A DNA stretch of 64,000 nt from Bin34 sp965219935 (GCA_965219935.1 CBDCOU010000003.1:2914001-2978000); one strand, 5' to 3'. Counted from the stretch's first letter, positions 36,801-46,401 are shown. Translations and numbers: made by a program. The notes: a model not told the origin generated them from the sequence alone.

Positions 36801-37014
36801 ACGAGCCGGGCGAACGCACCGTGACCGTGACCGTGCGCAGATCGATTTCGGGTGTTGCCTCAACCGCGATCCGGGTTCCCGACACGATGCCGGCCACCAG
36901 GAAAAACGCCATGAGGAGGTTGGCGGCGACCGGATTCCCCACGAAGTAGGCAATCCATCCGGTGCCCGGGCCGGATTGCGGTTGATCGTGGCTTCCGTTT
37001 GTGGTTGCGTTCAT
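33880..37014 (-). CDS. RND-family efflux pump, copy 1
   Basis: 1,044 residues, the usual size of an AcrB/MdtC-type inner-membrane pump. Twelve membrane helices and two large periplasmic loops are visible. The N-terminus has GWIAYFVGNPVAANLLMAFF, then RVEESVIGFQGVDRVVATAT. The proton-relay Asp pair is in MIGLVVDDALVVGEGI. It exports drugs, lipids or metals with proton antiport. It starts 22 bp after the adaptor gene and is its downstream partner. A second pump with the same length is upstream of the adaptor. No TolC-like outer-membrane channel is in the window. Confidence 0.95.
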   Translation of the reverse strand: MNATTNGSHDQPQSGPGTGWIAYFVGNPVAANLLMAFFLVAGIVSGTRIAVEATPEIDLRTVTVTVRSPGSSPREVEEDIVRRVEESVIGFQGVDRVVATATEGVATINIELTTFANADKVLDDVKQAVDALENFPPLNAEQPDVELAPTNDPVLTLAVTSEVLNEDALRRAAENVRRELLQLPGTSRVNMYGTRDREIAIELNEEALRRHNLTIQEVANSVRRASLNLTFGELQTEAGGVVLHTISKRTAGPEFAGIPLITRADGTIVTLGDVADIRDAFVDREVIAKVDGVPAVFVRVAHTRGQSLTRAAKEIRDWLVGYQAPRDVSIFVWDDRAEPNGDRLARLGQTSIIGVILVFLLLMLVFDLRAAVWIALGIPFSIVGSLIFFGPANLSMHLGTLTAMFLMIGLVVDDALVVGEGIAAARERGLGPLAAAVEGARSVVSPITIAAATTVLAFVPFYFLTHPMFQVVKVYPLVAFFVLVVSLIEAVFILPAHLGHARRWSLWPLSAIQGWVSEWIEMVRDRTVVPAVSWSVRNVWATLVIGVAVVAVPVLLIRFEAVRFIAFSVQASDYVQADLELPVGTPFAVTRAAAEEVVAAAQAVNEQMPGVPVRSVSFIAGQMIEWPWIGTAIPTDSHLAGVRVYLNERPLRRSMPWDVTKVWRQNLGSDAGLGQIRFWSSNLRESPTIAYVLMHEDEQVLQQIVAELQSFMAGIPGVIQISDSFVPGKRHFQIELTPVGEAAGLTPATVGSQLRANFHGVEVQRIQRGHEEVKVMVRYPLERRASLRELDRERLLLRGGVEMPLSAVAQVHESRELATRTRIDGAQTALVNAYADTAVTTPNQARRIIDQDFLPTLREQYPNLRIERGAGARDEQAMFQTLALLLPIVLIAMYALMAGFLRSYWKPLVAVAGFPISFAGAVLGHWILGWDFQAMSLFGVIAVFGVVVNDALVLLDRYNTIRRENPMLPAIAAASAATRHRFRAIFLTSLTTVVGLSPLLYERGDDLLFVVPFIVSMMGGLILSGLFILFILPALVMVVEGSDE

Positions 37015-37035
37015 GTTCCAACCCTCCTCAATAGC

Positions 37036-38241
37036 CTACGGGACGGCTTGTGCCGAGACTGCCAGCCCTTCAAAGGGCTCCGACAACGTGCCGGCCACAA
37101 CCCCTTCACCGGCGTCAAAGACCTTCACAACCCACCCATTGGCTGTCCTTCCGTAGGTTTCCGGTTGGAAAAGCTGCAATCTGCCATCCCTGACGATCCA
37201 GATGCTGCCGTCTTCCTGGAGAACGGTATTCGGCAGCACATACACGTCGGAGAAGACGGGACCTTCAATGCTGATCTCAACGAATGTTCCTGGAAGAGGC
37301 AGGGAGGCCGCGCTCTCGTTCTCCGCGAATTCAATGAACACCGTTGCCAGGCGCGAAACGGGGTTGACAATGGCAGAGACACTGGCAATTTCCCCTTCCC
37401 AGGACCCCATGTGCCCGGTTATCTGTGCGGTGCGCCCCACGACCGGAGCCAGGTAGGCGAGTTCGCGTGACTCGATGGGTACTCGCACCCGCAGCATTTC
37501 GGGGCGGTAGACGAGACCCAGCAAACTCGAGGGGACGTAGGTGGCACTCAACACCGCGGGGGCAAGGGGAGGGTCTTCCGGATATGCCAGTTCGCCGACG
37601 GCCGCATCCGTACCCATCACCCGCACGTCGTAAGGGAGGGAAATCCGGGTCCGCTCCAGTTGCAATTCCGCCATTTTGAACGCGACCTGTGCCTTTTTGA
37701 GTTCCGCTTGGGCCAGTGCAATGTTTGGCAGTCTGCTGACCCATTCGGACGGGATCGCATCGGGATTCTCAAGTTCGAACACCCGCTCGTTTTCGGCACC
37801 CAACGCCTCTTCGATCCGCACACGGGCCTCGGCTTCCTCGACGGCAGCCTGCGCCTCTTCCACCTCAAGTTCATATTGGGCAGGGTCAATCCGGACAATC
37901 GTTTCTCCGGCGGCGATGAATCCACCGTTGGTCAGATCCGGTGATGTCCAGACAACCCGTCCTTCCACCTCCGTCATGAGGGTCGTTGTGCCTTCCGCGA
38001 AAACCGTCCCGGTCAAATCAATGGTCAGGGCCTGTTCGGCGGCCAAGGGGACAACGACCTCAACAACCGGTGGGGCACTGCTCGTCTCCGGCGCGGAATC
38101 ACCCACGGGGGCCCTGAAGTTAGGTGCCCGTGCGAAGTAAAGAGCCGTCGCGATCGCAATGACGACCAACGCGATTTGTGCGTATCCGCGCCAAGTCCGC
38201 TGATCCGACACGGCTACAGAATCGTTTCCATCTTCCTGCAT
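37036..38241 (-). CDS. RND efflux periplasmic adaptor (HlyD/MFP family)
   Basis: 401 residues. A membrane anchor (YAQIALVVIAIATALYFA, near 20-37) is followed by the lipoyl half-motif VEGRVVWTSPDLTNGGFIAAG. Next come a coiled-coil hairpin (YELEVEEAQAAVEEAEARVR to LAQAELKKAQVAFKMAELQL) and beta-barrel domains. It would connect the RND pumps to an exit channel. It is sandwiched between the two pump genes on the same strand. Transcription order is pump 2, adaptor, pump 1. Confidence 0.93.
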   Translation of the reverse strand: MQEDGNDSVAVSDQRTWRGYAQIALVVIAIATALYFARAPNFRAPVGDSAPETSSAPPVVEVVVPLAAEQALTIDLTGTVFAEGTTTLMTEVEGRVVWTSPDLTNGGFIAAGETIVRIDPAQYELEVEEAQAAVEEAEARVRIEEALGAENERVFELENPDAIPSEWVSRLPNIALAQAELKKAQVAFKMAELQLERTRISLPYDVRVMGTDAAVGELAYPEDPPLAPAVLSATYVPSSLLGLVYRPEMLRVRVPIESRELAYLAPVVGRTAQITGHMGSWEGEIASVSAIVNPVSRLATVFIEFAENESAASLPLPGTFVEISIEGPVFSDVYVLPNTVLQEDGSIWIVRDGRLQLFQPETYGRTANGWVVKVFDAGEGVVAGTLSEPFEGLAVSAQAVP

Positions 38242-38700
38242 GGCTCTTGCCTCCGTTTACAGACACAGGTTTCCGTCATACGCTTGACACGGCACCCCAA
38301 CTTGCAAGGAGGGCAAGTGCCGCGGCACCCTTCGCCACCTTGCCCTCCTGCAGCATCGGTTTTCACAACCGATGCTCATTGGCGACAGCACAGATCCCTC
38401 CACGCCGGCAGCATCCTTCCGGAACAGGACGGTATGGCAGCGGCTGCACCATGCCGGCCAGCGGCAGGGCGGAAATGGCGGCGGACAATACAGTTGAGTC
38501 CCTTGGTACCGCAGCCTGGCTCGATGATCATTCATGGGAGCCCTCGACCACCATGACCAGCGTTGGCAGAATGAAAAGAATGAACAGGCCCGACAGGATG
38601 AGGCCCCCCAGCATGCTGGCAATGAACGGCACGATGAAGAGCAGGTCATCCCTGCGTTCATAGAGCAGCGGCGACAAACCGGCCACGGTAGTGAGACTAG

Positions 38701-39555
38701 GGCCTGTTCACACTATGCGCAGGGCTTCCACAATGAGGGCGAACTGGATGAAGCCCCAGTACATCGCGTCCAGCTTGTCGAAGCGGGTGTAGACCCGGCG
38801 GAAGCCCTTGAGGCGCCGGAACAGCCGCTCCACCTCGTTGCGCCGCTTGTAGAGTTCGCGGTCGTAGTCCCAGGGCTCCCGGCGGTTGGCGCGCGGCGGC
38901 ACCACCACCTGGTACCCCAGGGCCGCGGCCAGGTCCCGCGTCTCGTCGCCCTCGTAGGCCCGGTCCATGACCAGGGCCAGGTCGTCCGGCAGCCGGTCGT
39001 GGTCGGCCAGGGGCCCCAGCCGCCGCAGGAGTTGCCGGCCCTGGGGACCGTCCCCGGCCTGGCCCGGCGACAGGGCCCCGGCTACCGCTGTCCGCTCATC
39101 CGCGGCAACCAGATGAATTTTGGTGGTCCAGCCGCCGCGGGAGCGGCCGATGGCCTGCGGTCCGTTTTTTTTAGGGCCCCCGTGCCGTCCGGATGCACCG
39201 GCACGATCGTGCTGTCCAGCCCCACCACTTCCAGTCGGATGCGCACCAGCCCCTGCTCCTGCAGGCAGGTGAACACCCGATCCAGCACGCCCTTCCGCAC
39301 CCAGCGGTTCATGCGCATGTAAATCGTGTGCCAAGGACCGAAGTGATCGGGCAGCTGGCGCCACTTGCAACCGTTCTCGGCCACATACAGGATGGCATTG
39401 AGGACATCCAGGTTGGGCACGCGGACGTTGCCCCGTTGCACCGGCAGCAGGGGCTCGATGTGCTCGCGAAACTGGGTTTCCGTGATTTCCATGGGGCTCC
39501 TCTCCGGCGGCGATGTGACCAACCCCTTGAGTCTACCCCATAGTGTGAACAGGCC
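38701..39555 (-). mobile_element. IS5-family insertion sequence (IS427/IS1031-like), complete
   Basis: 855 bp with perfect terminal inverted repeats of about 16 bp (GGCCTGTTCACACTAT inward from both ends), flanked by CTAG on each side (38697-38700 and 39556-39559). The target duplication and the two-frame transposase match the IS427 group of IS5. It is inserted in pump copy 2. Confidence 0.88.
38708..39492 (-). CDS. IS5-family transposase, orfA/orfB with -1 frameshift
   Basis: orfA begins MEITETQFREHIEPLLPVQ (ATG at 39490-39492) and holds the N-terminal domain plus the first Asp (VVGLDSTIVPVH). orfB carries IGRSRGGWTTKIHLVAADE, the second Asp in ALVMDRAYEGDE and the Glu in YKRRNEVERLFRRLKGFRRV. 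The frames overlap at eight As (39165-39172), a canonical A AAA AAA slippery site. A -1 shift joins LKK to NGPQAIGRSRGG. The full protein would be about 260 residues. No other defect is visible, so the element is probably active. Confidence 0.85.
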
Positions 39556-42500
39556 CTAGTGAGAAAGATCGCCCGGAAGCGATGACGCGTGGCGGCCGCA
39601 GCCGCGGCGATGGCCGGCAGCATCGGGTTCTCGCGCCGGATCGTGTTGTAGCGGTCCAGCAACACCAGCGCATCGTTGACCACCACCCCGAAGACCGCGA
39701 TCACGCCGAAGAGGGACATGACATCGAAATCCCAGCCCAGGATCCAGTGGGCGAGGACCGCACCGGCGAACGAAATCGGGAAGCCGGCCACGGCCACCAG
39801 CGGTTTCCAGTAGCTCCGCAGGAAAGCCGCCATGAGCGCATACATGGCAATGAGCACGATCGGCATCAGCAGTGCCAGGGTCTGGAACATGGCCTGCTCG
39901 TCGCGCACCTCGGCCGCCCGTTCAATGCGCAGGTTGGGATACTGTTCCCACAAGGTCGGCAGAAAGTTCTCGTCAATGGTCCGCCGTGCCTGATTCGGGG
40001 TCACCACAGCCGTATCGGCAAAGGCGGTCACCAAGACGGCCCGGGTGCCGTTGATGCGCGTGCGGATGGCTGGCTCCCGGCTCTCGTGCACATGGGCCAC
40101 GGAGGACAGCGGTATTTCCGCGCCGCCCCGGCCCCGGATCCGTTCCCCGTCCAGTTCCTGCAGACTCGCCCGCCGCTCGGGGGGGTATCGCACCATGACC
40201 TTGATTTCCTCATGGCCCCGTTGAATGCGCTGGACTTCCACACCATGGAATTTGGCGCGCAACTGACGGCCGATGGCGGCCGGCGTGAGTCCGGCGGCGA
40301 GGCCGACGGGCGTAAGTTCAATCTGAAAGTGACGTTTGCCCGGGGAAAAGTTGTCGGAGATCTCGACGATGCCCGCCATGTCCGCCATGAAGGACCGCAT
40401 CTCCGCCGAGGCCTGTTCCAGCACGGTTTCGTCCTCGTGCATCAGGGCATACGCGACGTTCGGACTCTGACGGATCGTTTCATTCCAGAAATCAATCCTC
40501 TCCAAGCGTGCGTCCGAGCCCAGATTCTGCCTCCAGGCCCTCGCGATTTCCCAAGGCATCGAGTGGCGCAGGGGCTCCTCGTTGAGATGCGCGTGCACCG
40601 CTGCCAAGTGACTGCCGGTGGGCCCCTCGATGCCCACCAGAGATCTCTGGGCCAAGTGTCCAACGAAAACGCTGACGGAGCGTATGGAGTCCCCCGGCAA
40701 CTGTTCGTTGACTGCATGGACCGCAGCGGCGGCCTTCTCCGCGGCCGCCAGCGTCGCGGCAAAGGGTGTGCCCACGGGCATTTGCAGATCCACACCAACA
40801 GAATCCGAAGCTTGGCTGGTGAAGATGATGACGCGCACCGCCTCGAAGCGGATCAACAGCAGGGGGATTGCCATCACCACGACACCGACGGCGAGCGTCA
40901 CGCGGATGTTCCGCACAGCCCACGAGACCGCCGGCACCACCGTCCGGTCCCGGACCTCCTCGATCCAGGCACAGGTCCGCGCCTGGATGGTGCTCAGCGG
41001 CCACAGGCTCCACCGCCCGGCATGTCCGAGATGCGCCGGCAGGATGAAGACCGCTTCAATCAGGGACACCACCAGCACAAAGAACGCCACCAGGGGAAAG
41101 GCGCTGACAAACTGGTACCTGGGGTGGGTCACGAAGAAAAAGGGGATGAAGGCCAGGACCGTAGTCGCGGCGGCGACTGTGATCGGGTTCACCACGGCCT
41201 TGACGCCCGCGACGGACGCCGCCAAGGGACCCAGCCCGCGTTCGCGTTCCGCCGCGATGCCCTCGCCCACCACCAGCGCATCATCCACCACCAGGCCGAT
41301 CATCACGAACAGCGCCGTCAGGGTGGCCAAGTTCATGGTCAGGTTCGCCGGCCCGAAGAAGAGCAGGGCCCCAACGAAGGCGAACGGAATACCGATCGCC
41401 ATCCACACCGCGGAGCGCAGGTCAAAGACCAGCACCAGCACGAGGAAGACCAGAATCACGCCGATAATGCCGTTTTGGGTGAGCCGTGCAAACCGTGCCC
41501 GCATGATCTTGGATGTGTCGTTCCAAATGGACACCGTTACATCCCGAGGCACCTGATAACCGGCCAGCCAGCCCCGGATTTCATTGGCAATCTCAATGAC
41601 GGACTGGCCCTGTGTAAGCGCAATCCGCACGAGGACTGCGGGCACACCGTCCACGCGGCTGACAACTTCCTCGTCCACGAACGCATCGCGGATGTCCGCC
41701 ACTTCCCCAAGGGTCACATGCGTGCCGTCCGGGCGCGTGATCAGGGAAATCCCCGCGAATTCCGGGCCTGCCGTGCGCTTGGCAATCGTGTGCAGCACCA
41801 CGCCGCCGGCCTCGGTCTGCAGTTCGCCGAACGTCAGGTTGAGGGAAGCCCGCCGCACAGTGTTGGCGACTTCCTGAAGCGACAGATCATGGCGCCGCAG
41901 TGCCTCTTCATTCAGTTCGATGGCGATCTCGCGATCCCGCGTGCCGAACAATTCCACGCGCGAGGTGCCAGGCAGCTGCAGCAGTTCGAGGCGCACCTCC
42001 TCGGCAGCGCGCCGCAGGCCATCCTCGTTCAGCACATCCGACGTCACGGCCAGTGTCATCACTTCCCAGTTCAGCTGCTGCAGTTGCACATCCGGCAGTT
42101 CCGCGTTCAGGGGGGGAAAGTTCTCAAGGCCGTCCACCGCCTGCCTGACATCGTCCAGGATCTTGTCGGCATTCGCGAACGGGGTCATTTCAATGTCGAT
42201 CCTGCCCACACCCTCCATCGCGGTGGCCACAACCCGATCAACCCCCTGGAAACCGATGACGCTTTCCTCCACCCGGCGGACGATGTCCTCCTCCACCTCC
42301 TGCGGCGACGCGCCGGGCGCGTGCACCGTGACCATGACCGTGCGCAGATCGATTTCGGGCAAGTTCTCGACCACGATTCGGGATCCCGACACGACACCGG
42401 CCACCAGAAAAAACACCATGAGGAGGTTGGCGGCGACCGGATTCCCCGCGAAGTAGGCAATCCACCCCGGGTGCGGGGTGGATTGCGCCTGTTCGTGGCT

Positions 42501-42994
42501 ACCGCCTGTGGTGGCGTTCATTTTTCACCCATCGTCAGTGGGCCATTAGCCGGATTTTGTACAACTTGACATCGGAACAGGGGAGGAGAAGCGGGCTGGC
42601 ACAATGGACCCAATCACGACAAAAAGACTCGCCATGTCCATGTGATCTCCTCCTGCTCCGACTCGCGGCCACCCGGTTCCGGTCATGGGTGCCGCGAAGG
42701 TGGGCGGGCGACCGGGACCGCATGCAATCAGACCCTATGTACTGTAATGTTATGTCATGGCAACCACCTTCTCAACCACATAACATTCCGCACGAAGAAG
42801 CGGGGAACGCCGACAGACATCATTCCGACCGGGTGGACATCTCAAATCGGGGCAGGCCGAGTGATAGCAACCCATCGAAAGTCGAGACGCTCACGGCTCC
42901 GGCCCGTGTGCAGGCGCAGACTTCCCGCAGTTCGGCATCCAGTTGCCGCGCATGCCCGTCCGACTGCCGAGGGCGTTCCTCCTTGGCGGAGGTT

Positions 42995-43111
42995 CCTTGA
43001 ACGTCTCCGGCCAAACCCACTTGCTCTTGCTGAACAGCTAAGTCTCAACCTATTTCCACGGGGCTGATCACGGCCAGCATGGCAATCACAAGGATGGATT
43101 CCGACGAGTAG
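42995..43111 (+). repeat. Dispersed repeat, copy 2
   Basis: Pairs with 32423-32538 at about 70-75 percent by eye, including the shared words CCACTTGCTCT, GGGCTGATCACGGC and CGACGAGTAG. The frame that reads LALAEQLSLNLFPRG here parallels LALAEQLDLKPSSTRLI in copy 1, so it may derive from a gene end. Confidence 0.5.
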
Positions 43112-43145
43112 AGCCGGAGTTGAGGACAATCTCACAACCAAAAGA

Positions 43146-43289
43146 ATGGCGGTGGCGGCCACGAGGGTTGTTCCTGAGCAAACCCGCGACAACACCCATC
43201 TTGCACGTAGATACCTCGACCCCTTTGGAAATACGATTACCCTGGGAGAACTGGAGGCTGCTATGATCCAGCAGCCCCGCCGGCGATAG
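43146..43289 (+). CDS. Possible small protein or gene remnant, 47 residues
   Basis: The frame starts MAVAATRVVPEQTRDNTHLA and ends DPFGNTITLGELEAAMIQQ plus PRRR. The C-terminal half looks like real protein, and a good terminator follows 13 bp after the stop. It may be the end of a deleted longer gene. No family was recognised. Confidence 0.3.
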   Translation: MAVAATRVVPEQTRDNTHLARRYLDPFGNTITLGELEAAMIQQPRRR

Positions 43290-43302
43290 TATTGCCGGCT
43301 TG

Positions 43303-43330
43303 ACGCTCCGTCAACTGACGGGGCGTTTTC
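43303..43330 (+). terminator. Rho-independent terminator
   Basis: The stem ACGC-T-CCGTC with GACGG-G-GCGT (one T-G pair), loop AACT, then TTTTC. It follows the 47-residue frame. Confidence 0.7.
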
Positions 43331-43589
43331 TTTCGGCCACTCCGATGCCCCGCACCTGGACTGCATTTGGCCGTGGTCATGTCCATGGGGTGCACATGAA
43401 GCCTCGGGCCAGACCTGTCCATGGCCAGAAGATGGAGACGGGAGCGTTCTGCTCCCTGAATCCGATCATGGCTACCGTGACCTGACGCACGCGAACCGGG
43501 TTGTTGGATGAGAGGGATGCCAATGGCGGGATCGGATCAATTTCAACGGGATTGAAACAGTGCCAACTGTGCCTCCGGCTTATGACAGG

Positions 43590-43618
43590 TTGACATTGTG
43601 ACGTACAATGGGTCTATG
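43590..43618 (+). promoter_or_regulatory. Promoter with overlapping palindromic operator
   Basis: TTGACA (43590-43595), a 17-bp spacer and TCTATG (43613-43618). A perfect inverted repeat CATTGT-gacgt-ACAATG (43594-43610) overlaps the -35 box and spacer. This layout is common at autoregulated toxin-antitoxin promoters, but no gene follows, only a terminator at 43665. Confidence 0.45.
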
Positions 43619-43664
43619 GGGTGCACTTAACTATCCGGTGTTCTTCGTAGTACTGGATCCCCAG

Positions 43665-43690
43665 CCCTCCGCTTGCGCGGAGGGTTTTCA
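43665..43690 (+). terminator. Rho-independent terminator
   Basis: A perfect 8-bp stem CCCTCCGC/GCGGAGGG with loop TTGC and TTTTC after it. Confidence 0.8.
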
Positions 43691-44062
43691 TTGCCATGCA
43701 TTAGCAGGCTGCGGAAGAATCGGATTTGGATGAAATCGGCAACCGCGAGCGCGCTCGGAATCAAGGCTTGGGGAGTTCGTTGGGCCCTGGAAACCCAAAT
43801 TGTGGCCCCCCAGCGCGGGATGCGCGGGCCCCGTGGGCCTCTTTGGGGTGCGCAAAGCCCTCTGTGGGTCACGTAGGCGACGCGGTCCGGCTTCCGGCTC
43901 GGGCATGAGGCTGGCCAAGCGCACAAGGTTGTAGGCGGTAGCCACCAGGTAACCGGCCAGCCCGGTACGGGCCACGCCCCGGAAACGGGTGCGCCGCAAG
44001 CCTCCCACGGTCTTCATCCAACCAAAGATCTCCTCCACCCGCTTGCGGATGCGCAGGCTCAC
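43688..44062 (-). pseudogene. C-terminal fragment of an IS5-type transposase
   Basis: The frame starts MSLRIRKRVEEIFGWMKTVG and continues GLRRTRFRGVARTGLAGYLV. These are the last catalytic Glu region and the end of DDE transposases of the IS5/IS1182 group. Everything upstream of this is missing, and the tail past about residue 55 is out of the family. It sits directly upstream of cas3, so a past transposition event marks the edge of the CRISPR-Cas locus. Confidence 0.65.
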
Positions 44063-44143
44063 CCCATAGCCGACATGGCGCGTGGTGCGACCGAAAGCAG
44101 AGGGTGTCCCTGTACCAATTGCGAGGATAAAGTTGTAGGACTA

Positions 44144-46369
44144 ATGACTGGTATCACGAAAGTACAACGAGGAGAGCATCCTCCGCTCTACGCACATTCG
44201 GTAAACATCCGTGGCGAGCGACAATGGCTGGCTGACCACCTAAGGAACGTTGCCAAACTCGCTAGGACACAGGCGAGTTCCTTCGGTGGTGGAGACTTAG
44301 CTTTCCTTACCGGTCTGTGGCACGACGTGGGGAAAGCTGATCCGGCATGGCAAAACTACCTTCGCGCAAGCGAGGCCGGTACAAGACAACGGGGAACCGG
44401 GCCCGATCACAAATGTGCCGGGGTGCTACTCGCCGAAAAGGCCGGCCTGGATTGGCTTGGCCTCCTGATTCACGCTCACCATGGAGGACTGGGAGACAAG
44501 ACAAAGGATTTCGCCCCTTGGCTAAATGAACATCGTGCCCTTCCAGGTCCTTTGGGGGCGCTCGAAGCGTTGCAGGAAAAGATGCCGGAACTCACTACGG
44601 AAGATTTTCCGGCAATACCTCCTCACATCAAGAAGGATCCCCTTGCGAGGGAGTTCTTTCTGCGCATGCTGTACTCGGTGCTGGTCGATGCCGACAGCCT
44701 CGATACCGAAGCCCATGCCCTTGGGGGCACACACGCTCATCGTGGCAATTCAACGACGCTCGCCGAACTCTGGAAACGGTACGAGGCTTTCCTCGCAGGC
44801 GAACAGCATGTGGCGGACACGGCGGTCAACCGAGTTCGCAATGAGGTGCATGAAGCCTGCCTGCTAGCTGCATGCGAACCAAGGGGCATGTTCAAACTTA
44901 CGGTACCCACCGGCGGGGGCAAGACCCGATCTGCAATGGCGTTTGCCTTGCGACACGGCGTAAAGCACCGGATGCGACGCATCGTGATGACCGTTCCCTT
45001 CACGACCATTACCCAACAAACAGCCGATGTGTACCGACACATCTTTGAGCACGGGTACAGCAACGCCGAGCGCATCGTGCTTGAGCACCACTCGGCAGGT
45101 GTGGAAGGCCCCGGTAGCCCCGATGAAGGCAGCCCCGGCGCAAGCGCAGTCTGGCAGCGGCTGGCCGCCGAGAACTGGGACGCGCCGATTGTCGTTACCA
45201 CAACGGTCCAACTGTTCGAGAGCCTCTTTTCGAATCTTAGGGGCAAGACCCGGAAACTACACAACCTCTCCCAGAGTGTCGTCATCCTCGACGAGGCCCA
45301 AGCACTACCGCCTAGGTTGCTGGCTCCGATCCTCGACAGCCTCCACCAACTCACGAAGCATTACGGTGTAAGCGTCGTATTCTCGACCGCTACACAACCT
45401 GTCTTCGACCATATCGACGGGTTTAGAGGTGTCGAGGCTCGCGAGATCGTTCCAAACTACCGGCACCACTTCAAGGTCCTGAAGCGTGTCGAGTACGACT
45501 TTACAAAGACTGGCAACCCGAACAAGTGGTCAGATGTAGCTGAGTGGATGCGTGGGAAACAGTGTGCGCTGACCATCGTGAATACCAAGCGCCACGCGAT
45601 GGAGTTGCTTGATGCTCTCGACGACCCACAGGTTTTGCACATCTCGACACTACTCTGTCGTGTGCACCGTGGTGAAGTATTGGATGAAATCAGACGGCGG
45701 CTAGCAGCCGGAAAGCAGTGTCGGGTAGTCAGCACACAAGTTGTGGAAGCTGGTGTTGATCTCGACTTCGAAGTAGTCTTTCGCGCCGAAGCACCCCTCG
45801 ACTCAATCATCCAAGCAGCCGGCCGCTGTAATCGCGAGGGGCAACGTACGATGGGTCGCGTAGTGGTATTCAGCCCACCGGACGAGGCTTCTCCACCTGG
45901 CATTTATCGCTCCGGTCGAGATGTCGCGCGCGTCGTACGTGCGTCGCCCGACTTCGATCCCAACGACCCTAAAGTGGTGACACGGTACTTCAAGTGGCTG
46001 TTTGACACAGCCGTGGACCCCGATCAGCATGGCATCCAGCGACTTCGCAAAAGCCTTGATTTCCCAAGTGTTGCCAGGAACTTTCGCATGATTGACGATG
46101 ATACTTGCGACGTGATCGTGGACTATCCCGATCATGATGCCTCCAGGATCGATCGCCTTGTCGAAGAGTTGCGAAACCGCAAGCGTCCCGCCCGGGAGGT
46201 TCTCCGCGACCTTCAGCCCCACATGGTCTCGCTCTATCGGCGCGAGTACAACGATCGTGTACGCGAAGGGTTCATGGAAGAAGCAATGCCGGGAGTCGGA
46301 CGCTGGCCCCGAGGCTATTACGATCCGGTGCGCGGTATCACAGACACCGATCCTGATATGATCATCTGA
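44144..46369 (+). CDS. cas3: Cas3 nuclease-helicase, type I-C
   Basis: 741 residues from ATG 44144 with AGGA upstream; ATG 44075 would add 23 residues overlapping the transposase relic side. The HD nuclease has H60-D61 (GLWHDVGK), with further His in LLIHAHHGG. The helicase has Walker A VPTGGGKT (254-261), motif II DEAQ (383-386), motif III STAT and motif VI QAAGRCNREG. It unwinds and degrades DNA marked by Cascade. It is the first gene of the operon. All catalytic motifs are intact. Confidence 0.95.
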   Translation: MTGITKVQRGEHPPLYAHSVNIRGERQWLADHLRNVAKLARTQASSFGGGDLAFLTGLWHDVGKADPAWQNYLRASEAGTRQRGTGPDHKCAGVLLAEKAGLDWLGLLIHAHHGGLGDKTKDFAPWLNEHRALPGPLGALEALQEKMPELTTEDFPAIPPHIKKDPLAREFFLRMLYSVLVDADSLDTEAHALGGTHAHRGNSTTLAELWKRYEAFLAGEQHVADTAVNRVRNEVHEACLLAACEPRGMFKLTVPTGGGKTRSAMAFALRHGVKHRMRRIVMTVPFTTITQQTADVYRHIFEHGYSNAERIVLEHHSAGVEGPGSPDEGSPGASAVWQRLAAENWDAPIVVTTTVQLFESLFSNLRGKTRKLHNLSQSVVILDEAQALPPRLLAPILDSLHQLTKHYGVSVVFSTATQPVFDHIDGFRGVEAREIVPNYRHHFKVLKRVEYDFTKTGNPNKWSDVAEWMRGKQCALTIVNTKRHAMELLDALDDPQVLHISTLLCRVHRGEVLDEIRRRLAAGKQCRVVSTQVVEAGVDLDFEVVFRAEAPLDSIIQAAGRCNREGQRTMGRVVVFSPPDEASPPGIYRSGRDVARVVRASPDFDPNDPKVVTRYFKWLFDTAVDPDQHGIQRLRKSLDFPSVARNFRMIDDDTCDVIVDYPDHDASRIDRLVEELRNRKRPAREVLRDLQPHMVSLYRREYNDRVREGFMEEAMPGVGRWPRGYYDPVRGITDTDPDMII

Positions 46370-46401
46370 TATGGTCCACCTCCATCTTGGGAGAAAAGTT
46401 A

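Larger units (their letters stand above)
38528..42521 (-). pseudogene. RND-family efflux pump, copy 2, interrupted by an IS5-type element
   Basis: The 5' part (42521-39556) encodes residues 1 to about 988 and the 3' part (38700-38528) the last helix region, ending VVEGSHE. Removing the 855-bp insertion and one CTAG gives exactly 1,044 residues, the same length as pump copy 1. The two copies are strongly similar over their whole length (for example RRVEESVIGFQGVDRVVAT in both, and GLVVDDALVVGEGIA). The insertion falls after FRAIFLT, in the last quarter of the membrane domain. A read-through product gains about 80 foreign residues and is unlikely to work. Confidence 0.88.
42522..43687. other. 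Gene-poor interval between RND and CRISPR regions
   Basis: About 1.2 kb without a convincing gene. It contains a dispersed repeat copy, a 47-residue open frame, two good hairpin terminators and a promoter-like palindrome, each listed separately. It looks like the remains of several lost genes. Confidence 0.6.

Noticed and set aside
39582..42569. A 995-residue open frame on the plus strand
   Set aside because: Exact antisense of the RND pump gene; its His/Asp/Gly-rich product is an artefact of codon bias.
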